From Terriglobia bacterium (GTDB lineage Bacteria > Acidobacteriota > Terriglobia > Acidiferrales > UBA7541), in NCBI GenBank assembly GCA_020072805.1, contig JAIQGC010000009.1, positions 1 through 64,000 of the forward strand: DNA of 64,000 bases, read 5' to 3'. The notes beneath the pieces were generated by a model. It had not been told where the DNA came from. It ran no database searches and saw only the letters and a list, made by a program, of their open reading frames with translations. How positions within the stretch are numbered: position 1 is the first letter of the stretch; the number at the start of each line of letters is the position of its first letter. Positions 42,103 to 50,585 of this stretch are shown here, piece by piece. The translations under genes and the position numbers were made by a program.

Positions 42103-45100
42103 TTAGAACGTCAGCTTCAGGCTAACCTGCATCTGCCGCGGATTCCCTACCGTGCTGCTGATGACTCCCGCCTGCGGGTTGCACGATGTAGTCAGCGACT
42201 GCACTGCCGTCAAAGCGCACGGGAGCGCATCCAGTTGTGCCTGGGATGGCAACGACGCAAACTGCGGCGCCGGCACATAAATCTGGTTAAAGGGCAGCCC
42301 AAAGTTCGGGTGATTCAGGATGTTGAACATATCCAGGCGGAAGCGCATCCCCACCCGCTCGGTCAATGTGAAATCCTTGCCGATGCCAAAATCCATTTGC
42401 TTGAAGTTCGGCCCCCGCGCCGAGTTGCGTGGCGCACTGCCGAGGTTACCGGCATCCTGCAACGCATAGGCCCGCTCGTTGAGCCAGCCATTGATGTTGC
42501 CGGTCGTGGTGCTGCTCGAAACCAAGTTGGGACGGTCCGGATAGTCGATCGTGTCTCCAACGCCGGTAATGCCCACGCCCGCGAGAACGGAGAACGGCGT
42601 CCCGCTCTGGAACGTGCCCATTGAAGTAATCTGCCACCCGCCCAGAATCGCCTGCTGGATACCCGCCGCATTGCTCATGAACTTGCGGCCCTTTCCGACA
42701 GGAAGATCAAAGACCAGGTTCTCCGTGAAACGGTGCCGGATGCTGAAGAGCGATTCGGCGCGGTCCCACTGCTTCATGGCCGGATACTGGGTGCCCTGCG
42801 CCACGCCCACGATGACGTTGCCGGAGTTCACCGAGTCAGACTGCGACAGCGCCTTGGCAAACGTGTAGTTGGACGACATGGTCAGCATCGAACCGAACTT
42901 CCGGTTGAGCGCAAAGGTGACCGCGTTGTAGTTCGCCGTGGCATCGAACCGCTTCGAGTACAACGAGAAACCGATCGCATTAATCGCCGGCGCCGCCGTT
43001 CCCACAGACACGCATGCCGGGGGGAAGATCGGCAGACCATTGGCATCCGTGCCGCACGGCAGGTTGTAGTTGGACTCCTGCTTGCGCGGAATGTGATAGG
43101 AGTTCGATCCCGAGTAATTCAAGGTGAACGTGAAGTTCGAGGGCAGTTGCCGCTCAATCTCCGCGTGCCACTGCACCGACGTGGGCGAATTCATCGGCTC
43201 CAGAACTCCGGTCACCAAACCATAGTAGGTGCCCGCTGCTGATGTGCAGCGCCCCAGAGGATCGCTATCGCAAGTCGGGAACGCGAGCGGCGGAATCACT
43301 CCCCCCAATCCGTAGAGCAGCCAAATCGGCTGGCCGAAATAGCTGTTCAGCACCGGCTGCGGTGCGTTCCACTGCAACTGGCCCTGTCCGTTTCCGGCAT
43401 AGTCCACGAAATCATTGAAGACGCCAAAGCCGGCGCGGACCACCGTCTTGCTGTTGTTGAACGGATCATACGCGATGCCCAGCCGCGGCTGGAACTGCTT
43501 CAGCGAGTAGTTGTGGTAGGGCTGGCCGACGGTGATTTGCGTGTCCGTTGGATTCTGCCAATTGCCCAGCCGGTTGTTAACGTCCTCCAGTACTGGCACC
43601 TGGAAGTCGTGACGCAATCCATAAGTCAGCGTCAGGTTGGGACGAATCCTCCAGGCATCCTCCGCATACCAGCCCATCAGCGTCGTCCTCAATCCGTAGA
43701 TCGAATCCGGCCCGTCGCGATGGATTAGGAAGAAATTGGTGTTGGCGGCCAGGAAGTCGTTCACGCTGTTGAACGTGTAGCTGCCTCCAGTGATCGTCGC
43801 CGACTTCCAATTCCACTGGAACCGGTTGATCAGCCCGCCCACCTTGATCGTGTGCTTCCCGATGGTATACACCGCGTCTTCGTTGACCGGAAAATTGTTC
43901 TTGGCCAGCCGGAACGGTGCCGCATCGTCCAGCCCCAAAAACGTCAGCGAACCGGACGCCGTGCCCGCGCTGCCCGCTCCAATAGAGATGGCTCCAATAG
44001 TCTGCCGCGCGGCCAGGCCGGTATACTGGCTGGGCAGCAGCGGCGTGGTTGTCGACGTATCCGCGAAGATAAAGTTGCGCAGGAAGCTGACACTGAGGGT
44101 GTTCACCCAGTGGCTGCCCCCTAGATGCGACCACTTCATCATCAGGTTCTGGTTGCGGTCCTTGCGCATGAAATCGAAGCCCGGTAGATGGAAAAACTCG
44201 CTCGCATCCGCGTCCGTGATCGAATACCGCGCCGAGAGCGAATCCCGGTCCGTCAGGGCATGGGTGATGTTGACGATGCCGAAATCCTGCCGCGTTGGCT
44301 TCGGATTCGCAAAGATGTATTCCCCAACCCAGTCGCTGAGGATCGGCCCGTTCGGCAGCGGATACAGCGCCAGAATCGGCTGCATCGCCGCTGGAATGGC
44401 CACCTGCTGAATCGTCAAGGGACTCAAGCTTGTGGTGATCGAAACGGGATCCGGAACGCCGCCCGGGCAGCCTACCCCGCTCCCTCCTAGACCGCTATTC
44501 CGCGCGCAGTCAGTCGGCACGAACGCCACTTCCGTCTTGGTCAGCCGCTGCCGCAGCGCCTCGTAGTTCACGAAAAAGAACGTCTTGTCCTTCTTGATCG
44601 GCCCTCCGAGCGATCCGCCAAACTGGTTGCGCTTAAAGGGTGGCTTGGCCTGCGACGCGGCGTCATTGAAAAATTCCCGCGCGTCCAGCTTGTCATTCCG
44701 CAGAAATTCGTAGACGCTCCCATGCAGGCTATTGGTTCCTGTCTTGGTCGCGAAGCTCACCACCGAGCCCGATGCTCCGCCGAACGCCGCGCTGTAGCCG
44801 TGCGTCAACACCTGAAACTCGCTGATCGCTTCGACGCCGGGCATGTCTCCCGCCGACGCCGTCCCCGGCGCCGTAAATGTCCCGTTGGTAATGTTCACGC
44901 CGTCCACCAGATAGCCCACCGAGGTGCCCATCAGTCCGTTACCGCTGATATACGACCCGGTATTGGTCGCCGCCCCCAGCACCGTGGCCCCCGCCGTGTT
45001 GGTAATTTGCACCAACCCGGGCTGCTGTGTCACCAGCGCCGTGAAGCTGCGTTGGTTCAGCGGCAGATCCTGAATCTGTAGCGGCGAAATCGAGGATCCC

Positions 45101-45537
45101 ACCACCGCTTCCGTCGTGCTGATCTGCAACTCTTCGCCCTTTACTTCCACTGTCTGCTGCACGTCGCCCACAGCCATGGAAATCCGGATATTCTCCTCGC
45201 GCCCCGCTGCCAGCGTGACTTCCTTGGCTTCCCACTTCTTGAACGCGGGCGCTTCCACCACTACCCGGTAGCTCCCTGCCGGCAAGCGCACAAAGTTAAA
45301 ATGTCCATTGTCATCCGTCTGCGTGGACTCGGAGAGGCCCGTTCCATTATTGACGGCCGTCACCTTGGCCCGCGGTAGCGCGCCTCCGTTCTGGTCGGTC
45401 ACCTCGCCGCTCAGCGATGAAAACGTCGCCGCGCCCTGCCCGTAGGCTGGTGAAGAAGATAGCGACAAAAGAATCGCCCAAACGAGTCCCAAAAGCACAA
45501 AGCCGTATATCCGGCGGATACCCACGATCATGCTCAT
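42103..45537 (-). CDS. TonB-dependent outer-membrane receptor, Oar-like with carboxypeptidase-regulatory domain
   Basis: A 1,144-aa protein from MSMIVGIRRIYGFVLLG, with GAGAGGAG 9 bp before the ATG; an ATG 27 codons earlier overlaps the operator region and is rejected. A signal peptide ends near SSPAYGQG. Residues of about 45-120 form a CarboxypepD_reg-like fold (SGEVTDQNGGALPRAKVTA, DDNGHFNFVRLPAGSYRVVV), then a plug and a long beta barrel ending in QVSLKLTF with terminal Phe. This architecture is expanded in Acidobacteriota. Its promoter carries the same operator as the catabolic operons, so it probably imports the substrate or its carrier. Confidence 0.92.
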   Translation of the reverse strand: MSMIVGIRRIYGFVLLGLVWAILLSLSSSPAYGQGAATFSSLSGEVTDQNGGALPRAKVTAVNNGTGLSESTQTDDNGHFNFVRLPAGSYRVVVEAPAFKKWEAKEVTLAAGREENIRISMAVGDVQQTVEVKGEELQISTTEAVVGSSISPLQIQDLPLNQRSFTALVTQQPGLVQITNTAGATVLGAATNTGSYISGNGLMGTSVGYLVDGVNITNGTFTAPGTASAGDMPGVEAISEFQVLTHGYSAAFGGASGSVVSFATKTGTNSLHGSVYEFLRNDKLDAREFFNDAASQAKPPFKRNQFGGSLGGPIKKDKTFFFVNYEALRQRLTKTEVAFVPTDCARNSGLGGSGVGCPGGVPDPVSITTSLSPLTIQQVAIPAAMQPILALYPLPNGPILSDWVGEYIFANPKPTRQDFGIVNITHALTDRDSLSARYSITDADASEFFHLPGFDFMRKDRNQNLMMKWSHLGGSHWVNTLSVSFLRNFIFADTSTTTPLLPSQYTGLAARQTIGAISIGAGSAGTASGSLTFLGLDDAAPFRLAKNNFPVNEDAVYTIGKHTIKVGGLINRFQWNWKSATITGGSYTFNSVNDFLAANTNFFLIHRDGPDSIYGLRTTLMGWYAEDAWRIRPNLTLTYGLRHDFQVPVLEDVNNRLGNWQNPTDTQITVGQPYHNYSLKQFQPRLGIAYDPFNNSKTVVRAGFGVFNDFVDYAGNGQGQLQWNAPQPVLNSYFGQPIWLLYGLGGVIPPLAFPTCDSDPLGRCTSAAGTYYGLVTGVLEPMNSPTSVQWHAEIERQLPSNFTFTLNYSGSNSYHIPRKQESNYNLPCGTDANGLPIFPPACVSVGTAAPAINAIGFSLYSKRFDATANYNAVTFALNRKFGSMLTMSSNYTFAKALSQSDSVNSGNVIVGVAQGTQYPAMKQWDRAESLFSIRHRFTENLVFDLPVGKGRKFMSNAAGIQQAILGGWQITSMGTFQSGTPFSVLAGVGITGVGDTIDYPDRPNLVSSSTTTGNINGWLNERAYALQDAGNLGSAPRNSARGPNFKQMDFGIGKDFTLTERVGMRFRLDMFNILNHPNFGLPFNQIYVPAPQFASLPSQAQLDALPCALTAVQSLTTSCNPQAGVISSTVGNPRQMQVSLKLTF

Positions 45538-45626
45538 GCGGAAATACTCCTCTCCATTGAATTCCAGCGGCTGTGACCAGCCCTCTGCAACCACCCCAAA
45601 AAACTCAAACCAGCCCACGGCAGCCT

Positions 45627-45644
45627 ACCAAACCACCGTTTGGT
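45627..45644. promoter_or_regulatory. Operator palindrome D
   Basis: ACCAAACCACCGTTTGGT: both 7-bp arms of the ACCAAAC-N4-GTTTGGT element are perfect. It lies about 90 bp upstream of the receptor start codon and just downstream of its predicted promoter. Confidence 0.75.
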
Positions 45645-45656
45645 TTGTGGGCCGGG

Positions 45657-45685
45657 ATGTTACGCCCGCTCCTGGACCCTGTCAA
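45657..45685 (-). promoter_or_regulatory. Promoter of the TonB-dependent receptor
   Basis: On the minus strand, a perfect -35 TTGACA (45,685-45,680), a 17-bp spacer and -10 TAACAT (45,662-45,657). The start is predicted near 45,650, with operator D at about +6 to +23. Confidence 0.65.
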
Positions 45686-45808
45686 CAAGATTCTTTTCCG
45701 CCCTGTCCTAACCAAGCCGGCAGGAGTAAGTAGCAGATAGGGGAACCTTTTGCGGCTACCCTGCGTCTGGAAGTGAACTCATGAACGCATCTAGGACGCC
45801 GATCCGTC

Positions 45809-47746
45809 CTACAGCGCTAGCGGAATGCCCAGCAGAACTTTCACGGGAACGGGCCTGCCATTCAGCTCCGCCGGGCGGAACAGCCATTTGTCCAGAGCCC
45901 TGAGCAGTCCTCGGCTCAACTGCCCATCAGGGCTCTGCTTCACGGTGAGCTGTTTCAACTTTCCCGCAGTGTCGATGACCCCGTAGATCACCACCAACTC
46001 CCGTAGATGGTCTTGCACCAGTTCGGCGGGCAGCTCCGGCAATTCCTTGGTGATGGGGATGGGAGGAACAAACCCTTGCTGATTCGCGCCAGTCTCCTGG
46101 CCCTCGATGGTGATCGCACCCGCTCCTCGCAGCACCGCGCATTGCAACGTCCAGGAAGGAGTCATGGATTCTAGCGTCCGCCGCACGTCGATATATACCG
46201 TATAAACCTGCTCGTTCGCGAAAACTCCGTAGTCGCCCAAGCCGCCGCCGCTACTCGCGGTCGAGACAATCGTCAGGCTGTAGGAAGTCGGCGGCGCCAC
46301 GGCTGTCCCCTGATGCGCATTCGACTGGCCCGCGCTACCGCCCTCCAGACTTCCTCCCTGAATCGTTATCCCCGAAAAGCTACCGCTACCGTGGCCGTCG
46401 CCAGCGCCGCGGCCCGCGCCCTTGCCGATTCCGCCACTTCCGGCGCCCTTCCCTATTCCTGTTCCACCGCCCGTTCCGCCTCCCGCTCCCCGGCCAACTC
46501 CGCGCAACGATCCCTCGCCACCGCCAGCCCCTCTTGCGCCGTTTCCACCCATTCCCTTCCCGCTGCTTCCGCTTCCCCCGGCAGCATTGACGGGAACAAC
46601 TCCGCTGGCGCTCTCCTTCCCAACACCTGCGGAAGAAGGCCCTACGCCGCCCGCGCCGGGTTCACGCTCCTGCGCGGGCGCAGGCGGTCCCGGAGAGATG
46701 GCAAAACGTCCGCGCGCCTCGCCCAGGGGAATCGCCATGACTTGGTCCGGAGGCAATGGAACAGGACTCAGCGTCAGAAGATCGCGCGCTTCCTTTCCGT
46801 TCGTTGCGGAAAGTGATTTCCGCTGCATCTGGCGCGGCTTGCTCAACGGGTCGACGGTTTCCGCAACCGGCAGTTTTGCCTGGGGAGATAGCGCAGGCAA
46901 AGAGGGCTGCAGCTCGCTCACCGGCAAATTCACCTGGGACTCTTCAACCGCCGTTCTGCGCTGCACCTGGCGCGGCTTGCTCAGGTTCGCGGTAATTTCC
47001 CGGCGCGGCGCTTTCGGCCTGGCGCCTGCGGCCAGCAGTGTGGTCTGCAGTTCGCTCACCGGCAACGTCAGCTTCGGCTCCTCGATCAGTACTTTTCTCG
47101 GCCGGCGCACCGCAGGCTGGATCGCCCTGGCGGCTTGCCGCTTTTCCCATTGCAGAGCAGGCCGCACCGGCATGGCTTGATCGGGCAATTGGGCATCCAG
47201 CTTGAGCGTTGCCAACTCCGCGGGAAGCGGCGCCGACGCCACCTCCACCATATTCGGCAGGGGTACAAACGATTTCAGGATGCGCGGCTTGCTCAGCGCG
47301 GGCTGCAGAATCGTCTGAATCTGGTTGGTGGGATGGGGCGGGTCGGAGACCATCGGCTGCGGCCCGGGGTAGGTAAAACCCTTGCTGCTCCGCGCCACTT
47401 CTCCAGGAAAAACCATCGCTGCGCTTCCCGCGCCGCTTCTCTTCTGCTCTCTTCCCGCGCGGCCCCCGCCCAGGCGCGGCAAATAGATCACCTCATGCTG
47501 CTTGCGCAGATCGATCATCTCCACGTCTTCCGTGGAATGCCGCACGCGAGCAGTTCCGGGAAGGAAGGAGAGAAAGAGGATGCCGAAAAGCCAGATTTCA
47601 TGCGCCAGGAATGAATAGAGAACTCCGCGGCCGGGAAGCGAACCGCGGCTGAGAAGCACGGACGCAAATCGGGACGAACGCGCGCGGGGGAGGCTCCTGA
47701 CCGGAGCCAGCGGCCTTGCCCGAAGATTGATTGGAAGTAGCGCCAT
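45809..47746 (-). CDS. TonB-C-like protein with long Pro- and Gly-rich linkers
   Basis: A 645-aa protein. It has a cytoplasmic N-terminus, one membrane helix (VLYSFLAHEIWLFGILFLSFL near 43-63), then about 380 residues of Pro- and Arg-rich and finally Gly-rich sequence with repeated GxGxG units near 390-460. The C-terminal domain (LRELVVIYGVIDTAGKLKQL, LLRALDKWLFRPAELNGRPV) resembles the TonB C-terminal domain. It is the last gene of the tadE/tadG unit, 14 bp after the tadG-like gene, so it may link the envelope to the pilus rather than energise a receptor; the receptor downstream is in another unit. Confidence 0.75.
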   Translation of the reverse strand: MALLPINLRARPLAPVRSLPRARSSRFASVLLSRGSLPGRGVLYSFLAHEIWLFGILFLSFLPGTARVRHSTEDVEMIDLRKQHEVIYLPRLGGGRAGREQKRSGAGSAAMVFPGEVARSSKGFTYPGPQPMVSDPPHPTNQIQTILQPALSKPRILKSFVPLPNMVEVASAPLPAELATLKLDAQLPDQAMPVRPALQWEKRQAARAIQPAVRRPRKVLIEEPKLTLPVSELQTTLLAAGARPKAPRREITANLSKPRQVQRRTAVEESQVNLPVSELQPSLPALSPQAKLPVAETVDPLSKPRQMQRKSLSATNGKEARDLLTLSPVPLPPDQVMAIPLGEARGRFAISPGPPAPAQEREPGAGGVGPSSAGVGKESASGVVPVNAAGGSGSSGKGMGGNGARGAGGGEGSLRGVGRGAGGGTGGGTGIGKGAGSGGIGKGAGRGAGDGHGSGSFSGITIQGGSLEGGSAGQSNAHQGTAVAPPTSYSLTIVSTASSGGGLGDYGVFANEQVYTVYIDVRRTLESMTPSWTLQCAVLRGAGAITIEGQETGANQQGFVPPIPITKELPELPAELVQDHLRELVVIYGVIDTAGKLKQLTVKQSPDGQLSRGLLRALDKWLFRPAELNGRPVPVKVLLGIPLAL

Positions 47747-47760
47747 GCTTCCCCGTTCGT

Positions 47761-49455
47761 TTACCGGAACAGACTTGCTTTCAAGATGCTGTATGTCGCG
47801 TTGGGGTTTAGCGCCATGTTAATCGTGGGAGTTCCGCCCATGGCCAGGTTATCGGTGACGATCTCTCCCAGAATGTAGCTGGCTGAACCGGAATTCCCCT
47901 GCAATGTAAACAGAGAGTTGTAACTGGTGGGCGCCGTGCATCCGGCCACGCACTGATGGAAGTACATCGAGCCAGCGAGCAGAAATCCGCCTCCGCCACC
48001 CCACCCGCCCCCCTGAGCACTGGAGCGATCCTGAAAAAAGAGGAGCCCGCGGTACTGCCCAAGCGGGTCACCATAAGTATCCGTGCAGGGAGCTAGCAGG
48101 ACATTCCCCGGCAAAGTGGGCGGGAGGTTGAGCTTTGGATCCGGCGACAATCCTGCCGGGCATTTCACTAGATTACTGTCGAACGGCTGTACACATTTGG
48201 TGGTTGTCGTCACCGAGCAGACGGTTGGACTACCCGAGTTGGAGCCGACGCAGACGAGCCCATTCTGGCCACTGCAAGTCGCTGCAGGCGTGCCTGTGAC
48301 ATAGAACATGGTTCCGCCACTGCCGTCGCCTGCCTGATTGCTGGGGCGGACGAGAGAGTTGGCTTGCAAGGCCAAACCGCCATTGAGGTAATAAACTCCG
48401 GGATCGAAAATGGCCGTCCTGTTCTTGACCGCGATTCCGTTCGCATAATATCCGGCGGCGTACTCGTCGCATCCATTCATGTCCGGGCAGCCGTAAGTTA
48501 GACAACCGGTCGTGGGGCAGGCTGGAATGGTTCGTATGGGGCCAGTTTGCGTAGTCATGCCTGCCGAGCTGGGAGCCGGAATCTGCGCGAAGGGATCCGC
48601 GATGGGTGCTGCTGGGTAGCGCCATGCTCCGTTCCCTGCCGTCTTAAATTGCGGAACCGGTGCAGTGGCTGGCCCGCCCGTCACACCAAAATCGCTACCA
48701 TCAAAGTTCGGACCGCCCCGCGTGAGGTCAATCGTCGCCGTCGTGCCTACGGCGCTTACTGCCACAGGGTCCTCCGAATTAACCTGAATGCTTTTTGTCG
48801 GTCCGCCAACAATCGAGATCGCGGGTGTGCCCGATATGTTCAGCGCGCTTGTCTTCGCTGAGGGATTCCGCGGATCCAGGACCAGGATCGGGATGGGCGA
48901 CTTGGCCAGCGTCAGCCCGCACACGGCAAACGAGCGCACATCCTGCGTCTTCGAGCCCGTCAGCAATCCCATGAAGAAGACTTTGACCCGGTCGATCACG
49001 TCCACGCGGATAAACGAGTAGGGCGCCAGGGAAAGGGGCGCCGGGGTCACTCCGGGCGCGGGATTCGCGCTCTGCGGCGGAAAACTGACGGACACATCGT
49101 TCGACGGCGAACTGGCCACCAGTCCCGTTCCGTTGTAGCTGTTCAGCGCGGCATAGCGGCAGGGCGAGGCCGTTGCTTTGGTGGAACAATTAAACGCCGT
49201 GCCGGGCGTGAAATTCGCGCCCGGAATTGCGCCGCCCTCGGCGGAGACAAGCATGTCCATCGTTCCCGCCGTGCAGGCGGCGTCGGCGGCGCTTTGCGCC
49301 GTCTGGCGATGGAACCAAAGATTAGCGACATCCACGGAAAAAGCCACCGTGGCCAGGAGAAACAGGCCCAGCGCCAGCAGCACAAATACCGTGGTCTGCC
49401 CTTCCTGTCCGCGCCATTTCCGGCCATAAAACTGTTTCACGCTGCTTCGAATCAT
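47761..49455 (-). CDS. tadG: TadG-like pilus assembly protein
   Basis: A 564-aa protein starting MIRSSVKQFYGRKWRGQEGQ. GQTTVFVLLALGLFLLATVA (near 20-39) is the single N-terminal helix and VDVANLWFHRQTAQSAADAA the Tad/TadG signature. The rest is a large extracytoplasmic domain rich in Gly, Pro, Asn and Cys (for example CPTTGCLTYGC, CVAGCTAP), without a clear von Willebrand A motif. It stabilises the Tad (Flp) secretion apparatus in other bacteria. It sits 23 bp after tadE. Confidence 0.82.
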   Translation of the reverse strand: MIRSSVKQFYGRKWRGQEGQTTVFVLLALGLFLLATVAFSVDVANLWFHRQTAQSAADAACTAGTMDMLVSAEGGAIPGANFTPGTAFNCSTKATASPCRYAALNSYNGTGLVASSPSNDVSVSFPPQSANPAPGVTPAPLSLAPYSFIRVDVIDRVKVFFMGLLTGSKTQDVRSFAVCGLTLAKSPIPILVLDPRNPSAKTSALNISGTPAISIVGGPTKSIQVNSEDPVAVSAVGTTATIDLTRGGPNFDGSDFGVTGGPATAPVPQFKTAGNGAWRYPAAPIADPFAQIPAPSSAGMTTQTGPIRTIPACPTTGCLTYGCPDMNGCDEYAAGYYANGIAVKNRTAIFDPGVYYLNGGLALQANSLVRPSNQAGDGSGGTMFYVTGTPAATCSGQNGLVCVGSNSGSPTVCSVTTTTKCVQPFDSNLVKCPAGLSPDPKLNLPPTLPGNVLLAPCTDTYGDPLGQYRGLLFFQDRSSAQGGGWGGGGGFLLAGSMYFHQCVAGCTAPTSYNSLFTLQGNSGSASYILGEIVTDNLAMGGTPTINMALNPNATYSILKASLFR

Positions 49456-49478
49456 GAGAGTGCCTGCCTCCCTGCCGC

Positions 49479-49946
49479 TCAATACACAATCCGCCCTTCC
49501 GCGGCCGCCTGAATCGTGGGCGGAGCCCATCCCAGCCTGATGTAAGGAATATACGGATAGCTGGCCGTCACGCGGACACGATTCGGCGATTGATTGGTCC
49601 CGTCCAGATAGCAGACCGTGACCGTCATCCCTGAAATGTCATGGAAGGAAGTTTTGGCGTAGGCTTTTACTACGTTTTGCACGGCGGCCACGTTGGTCGT
49701 GCAATCGTTGGCCGTTCCACTGGCCGGTCCGCTGGATGCGCTGTTTCCCGCACCATGCACGATCGCGTAGCGTACTCCTTCCTTGGCCGCATCGGCGAAT
49801 ACGTTATAGGAATAGAGCAGCATGATCAGTTCAAACGTCCAGAAAATCAGGAACAGGATGGCGAGAAACGTCAGAACGAATTCCACCGCCGCCTGCCCCC
49901 CGGCCCGCACCCCTTGTCTTTTCTGCGTGTATCGCGCGCTCAACAT
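49479..49946 (-). CDS. tadE: TadE-like pseudopilin
   Basis: A 155-aa protein starting MLSARYTQKRQGVRAGGQAA; the long upstream extension is antisense-like. GGQAAVEFVLTFLAILFLIF is a TadE-type N-terminal signature (Glu five residues after the Gly) followed by a membrane helix, then a short extracytoplasmic domain. TadE and TadF are minor pseudopilins needed for Flp fibre assembly. It is sandwiched between a second TadE-like gene and tadG with 23-bp gaps. Confidence 0.82.
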   Translation of the reverse strand: MLSARYTQKRQGVRAGGQAAVEFVLTFLAILFLIFWTFELIMLLYSYNVFADAAKEGVRYAIVHGAGNSASSGPASGTANDCTTNVAAVQNVVKAYAKTSFHDISGMTVTVCYLDGTNQSPNRVRVTASYPYIPYIRLGWAPPTIQAAAEGRIVY

Positions 49947-49969
49947 TGCAGTTCCTTGCCGCTCCTCGC

Positions 49970-50581
49970 TCAATCCATCGCCCGCATGGACACCTGGCGA
50001 TGGAAGGTGCAGGTAATTTTTCCTCCGGCCGAGGAGCAGATCGACGCTGGCAGCAGCGTCAAACCGAACGGCGTTCCGGGAATCAAAGGGGTGAACGTGT
50101 AGGTAACGTCCACGCGGTGCAGCACAAATAATGGCGATTCCGGGTCGGCATCCGGCACGGGGCTTCCCGCTCCGGCCGAGCCGCAGGTGGTGCCCGAGCA
50201 AGTGACGCATTTGGCCGTCTGCGTCGTCAGCCCGGCATTACTGACGCCAAGAATCTTCGAACAAACCTGCACGGTGGCGCTGGACGGCTGGTACAACGCG
50301 CCGGTCATGTCCTGGTAGGTCAGATAACTTACCGAAGTGTTCGTCGTGGGCGGCCCGGGCGACGGCAAATTCAACGTGCCCGGAGTCGCATACCCAAGGA
50401 TGGCGTATTCCACTCCGCTGCGCGGCGCCGCGGCCAGATTCAGGGCCACCAGGAAGAAATAGCCGAAGTTGACCGCGTTCAGAACGACCAGCAAAAGCAG
50501 GGGAATCAATAATGCCGTCTCGACCAGGCTCTGCCCGGAAGCGCGCCGCCCTTTTGACGTTCTGCCCCTGTGCAGTCCCAT
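49970..50581 (-). CDS. TadE/TadF-like pseudopilin
   Basis: A 203-aa protein from MGLHRGRTSKGRRASGQSLV, with the same N-terminal pattern (GQSLVETALLIPLLLLVVLN, membrane helix near 15-40) and a larger extracytoplasmic part holding a short Cys cluster (CVTCSGTTCG near 130). It begins 4 bp after the regulator gene, so it is translated with it. It could be TadF by position; the two pseudopilins are not close relatives. Confidence 0.78.
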   Translation of the reverse strand: MGLHRGRTSKGRRASGQSLVETALLIPLLLLVVLNAVNFGYFFLVALNLAAAPRSGVEYAILGYATPGTLNLPSPGPPTTNTSVSYLTYQDMTGALYQPSSATVQVCSKILGVSNAGLTTQTAKCVTCSGTTCGSAGAGSPVPDADPESPLFVLHRVDVTYTFTPLIPGTPFGLTLLPASICSSAGGKITCTFHRQVSMRAMD

Positions 50582-50585
50582 TTCC

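Noticed and set aside
46422-47180. Pro-rich 252-codon plus-strand frame
   Set aside because: It is the mirror of the Gly-rich linker of the TonB-C-like protein.
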